Shown here piece after piece: positions 1-6,396 of a stretch of DNA of 6,436 nt. The translations under genes were made by a program, and so were the position numbers. The notes below the pieces were generated by a model, which was not told the origin of the DNA, did no database searches, and saw only the letters and a program-made list of their open reading frames with translations. Every line of letters begins with the position of its first letter. Position 1 is the stretch's first letter. The DNA is taken from assembly GCA_900553315.1 (NCBI GenBank), contig USCW01000095.1, positions 1 through 6,436 on the forward strand, written 5' to 3'. The DNA comes from an uncultured Eubacteriales bacterium. Lineage in GTDB: Bacteria > Bacillota > Clostridia > Christensenellales > Aristaeellaceae.

Positions 1-90
1 GGTTGGGACATTTTGCTTATTTGGTTCCGCCTGAGAGTATGAGGCGTCTCCGATAAGCTTGGTCGTGGTCACGGCGGCTGAAGGATCATG

Positions 91-128
91 AAAAGTCCTC
101 CGGCAACGCGAAGCGTTGCCGGAGGACT
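91..128 (-). terminator. Intrinsic terminator of araA
   Basis: A perfect inverted repeat has 16-nt arms at 94-109 and 113-128 around a 3-nt loop (GAA on the plus strand). Read on the minus strand, the second arm runs into TTTT (94-91). It begins 31 nt after the araA stop codon and points the right way to end that transcript. The stem is GC-rich and unusually long for a terminator, while the U-tract is short. The plus-strand side lacks a clear T-run, so I do not call it bidirectional. Confidence 0.85.
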
Positions 129-158
129 GCCTTATTTACAAGTCTTTATAACCTACGC

Positions 159-1625
159 TTACTTCAGCTTCCACGCCAGATCGTTCAGGAACAGCTCCTG
201 CTCCAGCGACTCCACGGTCGTGTCCTTCGAGATATGAACGAACTCGATCTCCATCATGCGGGCCCAGTCGCGCAGCTGCTCGGCGGTCACGTCGTAGCTC
301 AGCACGGTGTGATGCGCGCCACCGGCGGTGATCCAGCATTCCACGCCTGTGGTCAGGGAGGGCTCCGCACGCCACATCACGCGAGCGACGGGCAGGTTCG
401 GCATGTCCATGATGGGCTTTACCGCCTCAATGTCCTGCACGATCAGGCGCAGACGGCCGCCCATGTCGATCAGGCTGGCTACAATACCCTTGCCCGCCTT
501 GCCCTCAAAGACCAGACGCGCAGGATCCTTTTCGTTCATGCCAATGCCCAGATGGTGGGTCTCGATGCGCGGACGACCGGCGGCAACGCTCGGGCAGACC
601 TCCAGCATGTGCGCGCCCAGCGAATACTCCTGTCCCTTTACCAGATGATAGGTGTAGTCCTCCATGAAGGCGGAAGCGCCGTTGCCGTTCTCGCCCATGG
701 CCTTCAGGATGGCGGTCATGGCGGAAACCTTCCAGTCGCCCTCGCCGCCGTAGCCGTAGCCCTGCGCCATCAGGTGCTGAGAGGCCAGACCGGGCAGCTG
801 CTCCATGCCGTAGAGGTCTTGGAAGGTGTTGGAGAACGCACGGCAGCCCTCGCGGTCCATCATCTTCTTCATGGCGATCTCTTCGCGGGCCTGATAGCGG
901 ATCGCGTCCACGTTTTCGGTGGCGAAGTCATACTTCTCGCGATAGACGGCCATCAGCGCGTCCACCTCGTCCTCGGTGACCTGATTCATTTCGCGCACCA
1001 GATCGCCCACGGCCCAGGTGTTGACTTCCCAGCCGAGCTTCTTCTGCACCTCGACCTTGTCGCCCTCGGTCACGGCCACGTCGCGCATGTTGTCGCCAAA
1101 GCGCATGACCTTCATGTGCTTGGACACGTCCACGCCGATGGCGGTGCGCATCCAGCTTCCGATGCGGGCCTGCACGTCCGCATCCTGCCAGTAACCGGCG
1201 ATGATCTTGCGGGGCTTGCGCAGACGAGCGCCGATAAAGCCGTGTTCGCGGTCGCCGTGAGCCGCCTGATTCAGGTTCATGAAGTCCATGTCGATCTCTT
1301 CGTTGGGGATCTCGCGGTTATACTGGGTGGCGAAGTGCAGCCAAGGCTTCTGCAGCAGCTCAAGGCCCGCGATCCACATCTTGGACGGGCTGAAGGTATG
1401 GCACCAGGTCACGATGCCCGCGCAGTTATCGTCGTAGTTGGCTTCCTTGACCACCTGCGTGATCTCTGCGCTGGACTTCGCCGTCACCTTGTACTTGAGC
1501 GGATAGGGAAGCACGGCGGAGAGCTTTTCCGCCATTTCCTGCGCCCGATCGGCGACGGTCTTGAGCACATCCTCGCCGTAGAGCAGCTGAGAGCCGACGA
1601 CAAACCAAAATTCGTACTTCTTCAT
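159..1625 (-). CDS. araA: L-arabinose isomerase
   Basis: This cytoplasmic enzyme converts L-arabinose to L-ribulose, the first step of bacterial arabinose catabolism, and uses Mn2+. The protein has 488 residues, close to the usual 490-500. It opens with the typical FWFVVGSQLLYGED stretch (residues 6-19). The residues matching E. coli E306, E333, H350 and H450 are E295 (GEGDWK), E322 (MEDYTYH), H339 (GAHMLEVCP) and H438 or H439 (GGAHHTV). The HHLGIG motif lies at 357-362. I chose the ATG at 1625 because GGAGGG sits 8 nt upstream and known AraA proteins start this way. The frame stays open to 1847, but the 74 extra residues look unlike AraA. It has its own promoter and terminator. No araB or araD is visible, so kinase and epimerase must be encoded elsewhere. 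The reading frame is intact. Confidence 0.97.
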   Translation of the reverse strand: MKKYEFWFVVGSQLLYGEDVLKTVADRAQEMAEKLSAVLPYPLKYKVTAKSSAEITQVVKEANYDDNCAGIVTWCHTFSPSKMWIAGLELLQKPWLHFATQYNREIPNEEIDMDFMNLNQAAHGDREHGFIGARLRKPRKIIAGYWQDADVQARIGSWMRTAIGVDVSKHMKVMRFGDNMRDVAVTEGDKVEVQKKLGWEVNTWAVGDLVREMNQVTEDEVDALMAVYREKYDFATENVDAIRYQAREEIAMKKMMDREGCRAFSNTFQDLYGMEQLPGLASQHLMAQGYGYGGEGDWKVSAMTAILKAMGENGNGASAFMEDYTYHLVKGQEYSLGAHMLEVCPSVAAGRPRIETHHLGIGMNEKDPARLVFEGKAGKGIVASLIDMGGRLRLIVQDIEAVKPIMDMPNLPVARVMWRAEPSLTTGVECWITAGGAHHTVLSYDVTAEQLRDWARMMEIEFVHISKDTTVESLEQELFLNDLAWKLK

Positions 1626-1633
1626 AATGGGTT

Positions 1634-1639
1634 CCCTCC
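1634..1639 (-). promoter_or_regulatory. Ribosome binding site of araA
   Basis: GGAGGG on the minus strand lies 8 nt before the ATG at 1625-1623. It decides the start against the in-frame upstream extension to 1847. Just upstream in the leader, the 8-nt direct repeat AGAAAAGA occurs twice (minus strand, 1668-1675 and 1646-1653); I have no function for it. Confidence 0.85.
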
Positions 1640-1928
1640 ATCTATTCTTTTCTTGATCGAAGCAGGATCTTTTCTGCGTCTCCCCGACGGCCCGGCCCGG
1701 GCGCTGAAGGCGCATCGGCCGAAGCTTTGCTGCGCTTTTTTGTCGAATTGGTTCGTGCTGAAAAGTACGGACGTTTCCGGCAAATCGCGCAGGGAATGGA
1801 TCGGCGTTCCGTTCAGCGGCGGTGCGGCTGAAGCGGCGGAGAAACACGCGTCATCCTGCAAGGAGCCTGTTTTGAAGCGGAGGCGGTCGCATGATTCTGT
1901 TTTTGCGATACGACTCCTGACAAGAAGC

Positions 1929-1957
1929 ATCATATCGACATTTCCCCAAGTTGTCAA
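1929..1957 (-). promoter_or_regulatory. Predicted promoter of araA
   Basis: On the minus strand, a consensus -35 TTGACA (1957-1952) and a -10 TATGAT (1934-1929, one mismatch) are separated by exactly 17 nt. Transcription would start near 1922, giving an untranslated leader of about 297 nt. I see no equally good promoter closer to araA, but a nearer start is not excluded. Confidence 0.7.
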
Positions 1958-1964
1958 GACAAAT
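1949..1964. promoter_or_regulatory. Candidate AraR-like operator over the araA -35
   Basis: The sequence AGTTGTCAAGACAAAT contains the inverted repeat TTGTC-AA-GACAA (1951-1962). It fully overlaps the araA -35 box. The pattern TTGT-N4-ACAAAT agrees with the outer part of the B. subtilis AraR (GntR family) operator as I remember it, although the central four bases differ. A bound repressor here would block RNA polymerase. A wider pair, ACATTT (1938-1943) and AAATGT (1961-1966), also brackets the -35. No araR gene lies in the window, so the regulator's identity is inference. Confidence 0.45.
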
Positions 1965-2024
1965 GTGGAATCTTTCGCACTTGAGGCAATGGCTGCTGTC
2001 CTGTGAAAAAATACGCAGCAAGGC

Positions 2025-2053
2025 TTGACAGCAGCAGAGGACGTGCATAAAAT
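2025..2053 (+). promoter_or_regulatory. Predicted promoter of the TetR-family gene
   Basis: A consensus -35 TTGACA (2025-2030) and a -10 TAAAAT (2048-2053) have a 17-nt spacer. The predicted start near 2060 leaves a leader of about 32 nt before the ATG at 2092. The start site lies inside the palindrome at 2054-2079, an arrangement typical of autorepression. Confidence 0.75.
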
Positions 2054-2079
2054 ATAACACTGTAATATAACATTGTTAT
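2054..2079. promoter_or_regulatory. Near-palindromic operator, probably for the adjacent TetR-family repressor
   Basis: This 26-bp element reads ATAACACTGTAAT on the left and ATAACATTGTTAT on the right. It matches its own reverse complement at 22 of 26 positions, with ATAACA and TGTTAT as perfect outer ends. It begins immediately after the -10 box and covers the predicted transcription start. Size, symmetry and position fit a TetR-family operator. Binding by the neighbouring protein is inferred from location. Confidence 0.75.
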
Positions 2080-2091
2080 GAAGGTGCGCAG

Positions 2092-2721
2092 ATGAACGAA
2101 TCCTCAGGCGGTACGCGGGAACAGATTCTGCTGGCGGCGAAGGCGGAGTTTCTGGAAAAGGGTTTTCAGCACGCCTCCCTGCGGAACATCGTCAAGACGG
2201 CGGGCGTAACGACCGGTGCGCTTTACGGCTATTACGACAGCAAGGAGGCGCTGTTCGACGCGCTGGTGCGGGAGAGCTACGAATATGCCATGGGGCGGTT
2301 CAAGGAAGCGCTTTCAACGTTTGCGGCGCTGCCCATCGAGCGCCAGCCGGAGAGCTTGGGGCAGGTCAGCGGGGACTGTATGCAGGAAATGCTGCTGTAC
2401 ATGCACGAGCACCGGGACACGTTCCATTTGCTGCTGCTGCATTCCGACGGCACGCGCTATGCCACGATGGTGGATGAGCTGGTGGCGCTGGAGGTGGACG
2501 CTACGCACCGTTATTACACGGTGCTGGCTCAGCTGGGTGCGCCCATGCCCCACGTGGACGAGGCGCTGGAGCATATGCTGGTCACGGGCATGTTCAACGC
2601 CTATTTTGAGATCATTATCCACGACATGCCGCTGGACAAGGCGAACCGCTATCTTGAGGAAATGCATGACTTTTACACGGCAGGCTGGATGAAGATCATG
2701 GGACAGCAGCCGACATCCTGA
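2092..2721 (+). CDS. TetR/AcrR family transcriptional regulator
   Basis: This is a 209-residue, ligand-responsive DNA-binding repressor, a normal length for the family; such proteins act as dimers. The N-terminal TetR_N domain spans about residues 8-60. Helix 1 includes EQILLAAKAEFLEKGF, the helix-turn-helix lies at about 29-49, and the conserved tail LYGYYDSKEALFDALV follows at 44-59. The C-terminal part (about 65-205) is helical and would bind the ligand; it gives no substrate clue. The ATG at 2092 has an AAGG-type ribosome site at 2081-2084. The gene lies behind its own promoter and a 26-bp palindrome, and 142 bp before two ABC half-transporters. Repression of itself and the transporter is therefore likely, although a terminator stands between them. 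No known named regulator is recognised. Confidence 0.93.
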   Translation: MNESSGGTREQILLAAKAEFLEKGFQHASLRNIVKTAGVTTGALYGYYDSKEALFDALVRESYEYAMGRFKEALSTFAALPIERQPESLGQVSGDCMQEMLLYMHEHRDTFHLLLLHSDGTRYATMVDELVALEVDATHRYYTVLAQLGAPMPHVDEALEHMLVTGMFNAYFEIIIHDMPLDKANRYLEEMHDFYTAGWMKIMGQQPTS

Positions 2722-2732
2722 GTGTCTTCTCG

Positions 2733-2755
2733 AGGGCAGCAATGCCCTGTTTTTT
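2733..2755 (+). terminator. Intrinsic terminator after the TetR-family gene
   Basis: AGGGCA (2733-2738), loop GCAA and TGCCCT (2743-2748) form a 6-bp stem followed by G and six T residues (2750-2755). It starts 12 nt after the repressor stop codon. The short stem could allow partial readthrough into the ABC genes, for which I see no convincing separate promoter. Confidence 0.75.
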
Positions 2756-2762
2756 CGGAGCG

Positions 2763-2782
2763 TGGTTAGAGCGCGCTAACCA
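2763..2782. promoter_or_regulatory. Palindrome TGGTTAG-N6-CTAACCA, candidate operator
   Basis: Perfect 7-nt arms (2763-2769 and 2776-2782) flank AGCGCG. It differs from the palindrome before the repressor gene, so a second regulator may bind here. The GGTTAG and CTAACC half-sites are those of DtxR/IdeR metal-dependent repressors, but the classical site has a 1-nt centre rather than 6. It could also fold as an RNA hairpin. No T-run follows, so it is not a terminator. Confidence 0.5.
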
Positions 2783-2803
2783 TTGCGTGAAGTTGGGTTC
2801 AAA

Positions 2804-2819
2804 GGACGGTGAGCCGTCC
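2804..2819 (+). promoter_or_regulatory. Stem-loop in the leader of the ABC genes
   Basis: GGACGG (2804-2809), loop TGAG and CCGTCC (2814-2819) form a perfect 6-bp GC-rich stem. CAAA and TTTG outside it could extend the pairing across a bulged G. It ends 29 nt before the AAGGAGG of the first ABC gene. Only three T residues follow the bulged G, so it is a poor terminator; an mRNA stability or attenuation role is possible. Confidence 0.5.
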
Positions 2820-2848
2820 GTTTGCAGCCATACATCATCTGCATACAT

Positions 2849-2855
2849 AAGGAGG
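2849..2855 (+). promoter_or_regulatory. Ribosome binding site fixing a TTG start
   Basis: AAGGAGG lies 8 nt before the TTG at 2864. No ATG or GTG start lies in frame with such a site. An earlier in-frame TTG at 2822 would place this Shine-Dalgarno sequence inside the coding region, so it is rejected. Confidence 0.85.
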
Positions 2856-2863
2856 TCACGCAT

Positions 2864-4636
2864 TTGAAAAACCAATCGAATCTTGATCGGCTGATGGCCT
2901 ACGCGGGCGGGTACAAGACCTTGACGTACCTGTCTTGGGTGCTCTCGGCCGTCAGCGCAGTCCTCGCGCTGCTGCCCTTCTGGTACATCTGGCGCATCCT
3001 GAAGGAAGTCATCGAGGTCGCGCCCCACTACGAGCTGGCCGTCAACATCACCCATTACGGCTGGATGGCGGTGCTGTTCGCCGTGCTGGCCATGCTGATC
3101 TACATCGCGGGTCTGATGTGCTCACACCTGTCCGCGTTCCGCGTTGCCACCAATCTGCGGCTGACCATGACACGGCATATCGCTACCCTGCCGCTGGGCG
3201 CCATCGAGGAGTTCGGCAGCGGCAGACTCCGTCGCACCATCTCCGAAACCGCCGGTTCTGCGGAAACGTATCTGGCGCATCAGCTCCCTGACAAGGCAAA
3301 GGTCATGGCGACCATCATAGGACTGCTGGCCCTGCTGGCGATTTTTGACTGGCGGCTGGGTTTGCTGAGCCTCGCGCCTGTGGCGCTGGGCTTTGCCGTC
3401 ATGTCGAAGATGACCGGCAAGAGTATGCAGGAGAAAATGACCCAGTACCAAAATGCGCTGGCGGATATGTCCAGCGAGGCCGTTGAATACGTCCGGGGCA
3501 TTCCCGTAGTCAAGACCTTCGGTCAAACGGTATTCTCCTTCAAGAAATTCAAGGCCGCCATTGATAATTACGAGCGCTGGACGATCGCCTACACCAAGGA
3601 AATGCGCGTGCCCATGTGCCTGTACACGTTGGCGATCAACAGCGTGTTCGTGTTCCTGATCCTCGGCGGCTTCTGGCTGTCCCGCGGCACAGTCACGCCG
3701 GAGCTGATGCTGAATCTGCTGTTCTATGTCATCATCACGCCTGCGGTGTCTGTGGCGCTGAGCAAGCTGATGTACATGAGCGAAAACAACATGCTTGTGC
3801 AGGACGCGCTCACCCGCATTGACAGCGTGCTGAACAGCCCCTCCCTCTCCCAAAGCGACAAGCCCCGGCACCCGCAGGGAAGCGCGGTGGAGCTGAAGAA
3901 CGTGACTTTCAGCTACGACGGCAAGAAGAACGCGCTGGAAAATGTTTCTCTGCGCATTGGTGAGGGGCAGACGGTGGCCTTTGTGGGGCCCTCCGGCAGC
4001 GGCAAGTCCACGCTGGCGAACCTGCTCGCCCGATTCTTTGATCCGCAAAGCGGCAATGTGCTGATCGGCGGCGTGGATGTGAAGGACATGGACAAGGATG
4101 AGCTGATGAATACGGTGTCCTTCGTGCGCCAGAGCAGCCGTCTCATCAAGGGCAGCCTTCTGGAAAACGTGCGCATGGGCAAGCCTGATGCCACGGAGAG
4201 CGAGGTTATGGCGGCACTTCAGGCGGCGCAATGCATGGACATTGTGGAGAAATTCCCGCAGGGTGTGCACACGGTGATCGGTTCCCAGGGCGTGTATCTC
4301 TCCGGCGGAGAGGCGCAGCGGCTGACCATTGCCCGCGCCATGCTGAAGAACGCGCCGGTGCTGATTTTAGATGAGGCCACCGCCTTCGCAGACCCGGACA
4401 ACGAGACGAAGGTACAGGCAGCGTTCAACGCGCTGGCCAAGGGCCGCACCGTTATCATGATCGCGCACCGGCTGTCCACGGTGGTGGATGCGGATCGTAT
4501 CTTCGTGCTGAAGGAGGGCCGTTTGGCTGAAGACGGCACCTTTGCGGAGCTGTCTCAGCGCAGCGGCAGCCTGTTCAGCACCATGTGGAAGGATTATCAG
4601 CAGTCCGTGCAATGGAAAGTGGAGAAGGAGGCATAA
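2864..4636 (+). CDS. ABC half-transporter, membrane domain fused to ATPase (first subunit)
   Basis: This 590-residue protein has the type IV (exporter-fold, ABCB-like) layout. About six membrane helices lie near residues 22-45, 66-88, 147-162, 164-183, 252-273 and 282-302. The ATPase domain follows from about 340: A-loop Y351, Walker A GPSGSGKST (375-383), Q423, signature LSGGE (479-483), Walker B LILD with catalytic E504, and H535. The D-loop reads AFADP (507-511) where SALD is usual, an alteration I associate with YbtP/IrtA-type siderophore transporters. It has no N-terminal siderophore-interacting domain of the IrtA kind. The start is TTG with an ideal ribosome site. The next gene begins 3 bp after its stop and encodes the likely partner. 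Multidrug, lipid or peptide export remains possible; the substrate cannot be read from the sequence. Confidence 0.93.
   Translation: MKNQSNLDRLMAYAGGYKTLTYLSWVLSAVSAVLALLPFWYIWRILKEVIEVAPHYELAVNITHYGWMAVLFAVLAMLIYIAGLMCSHLSAFRVATNLRLTMTRHIATLPLGAIEEFGSGRLRRTISETAGSAETYLAHQLPDKAKVMATIIGLLALLAIFDWRLGLLSLAPVALGFAVMSKMTGKSMQEKMTQYQNALADMSSEAVEYVRGIPVVKTFGQTVFSFKKFKAAIDNYERWTIAYTKEMRVPMCLYTLAINSVFVFLILGGFWLSRGTVTPELMLNLLFYVIITPAVSVALSKLMYMSENNMLVQDALTRIDSVLNSPSLSQSDKPRHPQGSAVELKNVTFSYDGKKNALENVSLRIGEGQTVAFVGPSGSGKSTLANLLARFFDPQSGNVLIGGVDVKDMDKDELMNTVSFVRQSSRLIKGSLLENVRMGKPDATESEVMAALQAAQCMDIVEKFPQGVHTVIGSQGVYLSGGEAQRLTIARAMLKNAPVLILDEATAFADPDNETKVQAAFNALAKGRTVIMIAHRLSTVVDADRIFVLKEGRLAEDGTFAELSQRSGSLFSTMWKDYQQSVQWKVEKEA
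4625..4631 (+). promoter_or_regulatory. Ribosome binding site of the second ABC gene
   Basis: AAGGAGG lies within the last codons of the first ABC gene, 8 nt before the ATG at 4640. It supports translational coupling and matched production of the two subunits. Confidence 0.85.
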
Positions 4637-4639
4637 GCG

Positions 4640-6376
4640 ATGATTCAATATATGCAACGGCGTTTCGCCCTTTCTCACAAGGGTGCGGTGGACGCCATCA
4701 AAGGCACCCTCTTCTGTGCGCTGCAAAACGTGTCTTTCATGCTGCCGGTGGGGCTGCTGTACACGCTGGTATGCGACCTGATGAACAACACGCTGACCAC
4801 CTCGCGCATTCCTTTCTATGTCATTGGCTGCATCGCGGCGGCGGCGGTCATCCTGATCTGTACACGGCTGCAATATGACGGCACGTTCCTGACCACCTAT
4901 GTGGAGACGGGCGTTCGCCGGGTGCATCTGGCGGAGAAGCTGCGGCGCATCCCGCTGTCCTTCTTTGGCAAGAAGGACTTGGCTGACCTGACCTCCTCCA
5001 TTATGAACGATTGTGCGGTGCTGGAGCAGAGCCAGTCGCACTTTGTGGGGCCGCTGTTCGGTGCGCTGGTGTCCACGACGGTTATAGCTGTTTCGCTGCT
5101 GTTCTTCAACTGGCGCATGGCGCTGGCGGCTATCTGGCCTCTGCCCATGGCCTTCGCCATTGTGGCGCTGGCCTCGGACGTGCAGAAGCGGCTTTCCCGC
5201 AAATCCATGGCGGCGAAGATTGCCTGCGAGGACGGCATTCAGGAGTGCATGGAGGCTATGCCTGATCTCCGGGCTAACAATGCGGAGAAGCGCTATTTGA
5301 GCAGTCTGGAAACGAAGATCCGCGCCCTTGAGAGCCGTTTGGTCAAGTCGGAGCTGGGCACGGCGGTATTCGTGGTATCCGCGTCGCTGGTGCTGCGTTT
5401 GGGCATTGCCACCACGGCGCTGGTGGGTGCGGCGCTGCTGGTGCAGGGTCAGCTGGACGTGCTGACGTTCTTCATGTTTCTGCTGGTGGTGTCCCGCCTG
5501 TATGATCCGCTGGAGGGTTCGCTGCAAAATCTGGCGGCGATCATCAGCACGAACACGAACATTGAGCGCATGAACGAGATTCTGGACTATCCGGTGCAGA
5601 CCGGCAGCGAGACGCTAAGCAACCGCGGCTGCGACGTAACCTTCGACCATGTGGGCTTCTCCTATGACGGCGGCGAAACAGTGCTGAAGGACGTTTCCTT
5701 CACTGCGAAGCAGGGCGAGGTCACGGCGCTGGTGGGTCCCTCCGGCGGCGGCAAGACCACGGTTTCCCGTTTGGCGGCGCGGTTCTGGGACGTCAAGCAG
5801 GGCAAGATCACCGTGGGCGGCATGGACATTTCCAAGATCGACCCGGAAAAGCTGATGAGCCTCTATGCGATCGTGTTTCAGGATGTAACGCTGTTTGACA
5901 ATACGATTCTGGAAAACATCCGCATTGGCCGCAAGGATGCGACGGACGAGGAGGTCATTGCGGCGGCAAAACTGGCGAATGTGGACGAGTTTGCGGAGAA
6001 GCTTCCGGACAAGTGGAACAGCAACATTGGCGAGAACGGCTGCGAGCTGTCCGGCGGTGAGCGTCAGCGCATCTCCATTGCCCGTGCATTTTTGAAGGAT
6101 GCGCCGATCATACTGCTGGACGAGGCCACGGCGAGCCTTGACGTGGAAAACGAGACGGCCATTCAGGAGGCGTTGTCCCGCTTGATTAAGGACAAGACGG
6201 TGCTGATTATTGCGCACCGTATGCGGACGGTTTCCGGTGCAGACAAAATCGTTGTCCTGAAGGACGGCACGGTAGTCGAGCAAGGCACCCCCGCCGCCCT
6301 CCAGCAGCAGCAAGGTATCTTCGCTCACATGCTCCAGCTCCAAGCGCAGAGCCAAGCATGGGCAATTGGGAAGTGA
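4640..6376 (+). CDS. ABC half-transporter, membrane domain fused to ATPase (second subunit)
   Basis: This 578-residue protein has the same fold as its neighbour and is its probable heterodimer partner in the cytoplasmic membrane. Membrane helices lie near residues 24-48, 59-76, 137-155, 158-177, 243-265 and 272-290. The ATPase domain starts at about 332: A-loop Y342, Walker A GPSGGGKTT (366-374), Q414 in VFQD, signature LSGGE (470-474), Walker B ILLD with catalytic E495, a normal D-loop SLD (499-501), and H526. All catalytic motifs are intact, so the heterodimer differs between its two halves mainly in the D-loop. A glutamine-rich stretch (QQQQ, 555-558) lies in the short C-terminal tail. The 3-bp gap and shared spacing point to one transcript with the first subunit. 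A hairpin 20 nt after the stop probably ends the operon. Substrate and direction are unknown. Confidence 0.94.
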   Translation: MIQYMQRRFALSHKGAVDAIKGTLFCALQNVSFMLPVGLLYTLVCDLMNNTLTTSRIPFYVIGCIAAAAVILICTRLQYDGTFLTTYVETGVRRVHLAEKLRRIPLSFFGKKDLADLTSSIMNDCAVLEQSQSHFVGPLFGALVSTTVIAVSLLFFNWRMALAAIWPLPMAFAIVALASDVQKRLSRKSMAAKIACEDGIQECMEAMPDLRANNAEKRYLSSLETKIRALESRLVKSELGTAVFVVSASLVLRLGIATTALVGAALLVQGQLDVLTFFMFLLVVSRLYDPLEGSLQNLAAIISTNTNIERMNEILDYPVQTGSETLSNRGCDVTFDHVGFSYDGGETVLKDVSFTAKQGEVTALVGPSGGGKTTVSRLAARFWDVKQGKITVGGMDISKIDPEKLMSLYAIVFQDVTLFDNTILENIRIGRKDATDEEVIAAAKLANVDEFAEKLPDKWNSNIGENGCELSGGERQRISIARAFLKDAPIILLDEATASLDVENETAIQEALSRLIKDKTVLIIAHRMRTVSGADKIVVLKDGTVVEQGTPAALQQQQGIFAHMLQLQAQSQAWAIGK

Positions 6377-6396
6377 ATGATTGCGAGGGAGATTCT

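Larger units (their letters stand above)
1626..2091. other. Divergent intergenic region between araA and the tetR-type gene
   Basis: These 466 bp hold no gene I can support. From right to left they contain the repressor's operator (2054-2079) and promoter (2025-2053), a spacer of about 60 bp, the araA promoter with an overlapping inverted repeat (1929-1964), and the untranslated araA leader of about 297 nt (1626-1922). The leader includes a GC-rich stretch (1690-1702, arms GCCCG and CGGGC), an imperfect hairpin (1812-1832, TTCAGC and GCTGAA arms) and a near-palindrome (1760-1777). Open frames here are low-complexity extensions or shadows and lack Shine-Dalgarno sequences. I recognise no riboswitch or T-box class. 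Confidence 0.7.

Noticed and set aside
1..90. Possible gene ends at the left edge: a plus-strand frame ending with TAA at 54-56 (tail HFAYLVPPESMRRLR), or a minus-strand ATG near position 10
   Set aside because: The stretch is too short to identify, no ribosome site is well placed for the ATG, and no family can be recognised.
1626..1847. N-terminal extension of araA by 74 codons
   Set aside because: The added residues are unlike AraA, and GGAGGG stands 8 nt before the internal ATG at 1625, which also gives the family's normal N-terminus.
1966..1981. Possible CcpA (cre) site upstream of the araA -35
   Set aside because: TGTGGAATCTTTCGCA matches only about 9 of 14 cre positions on its better strand and lacks the central CG, so it is not convincing.
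234..2006. A 590-codon open frame on the plus strand, antisense to all of araA
   Set aside because: It is rich in His, Ala, Leu and Gly, resembles no family I know, has no good ribosome site and mirrors the codon pattern of araA in a GC-rich genome. It is a shadow frame.
2822..2863. Upstream TTG start for the first ABC subunit
   Set aside because: It would add 14 residues across the AAGGAGG site; the TTG at 2864 has ideal spacing.
4367..5527. A 386-codon minus-strand frame across the two ABC genes, and a similar 382-codon frame at 3122-4270
   Set aside because: Both are His-, Arg- and Gln-rich and antisense to intact, well-recognised genes. They are shadow frames.
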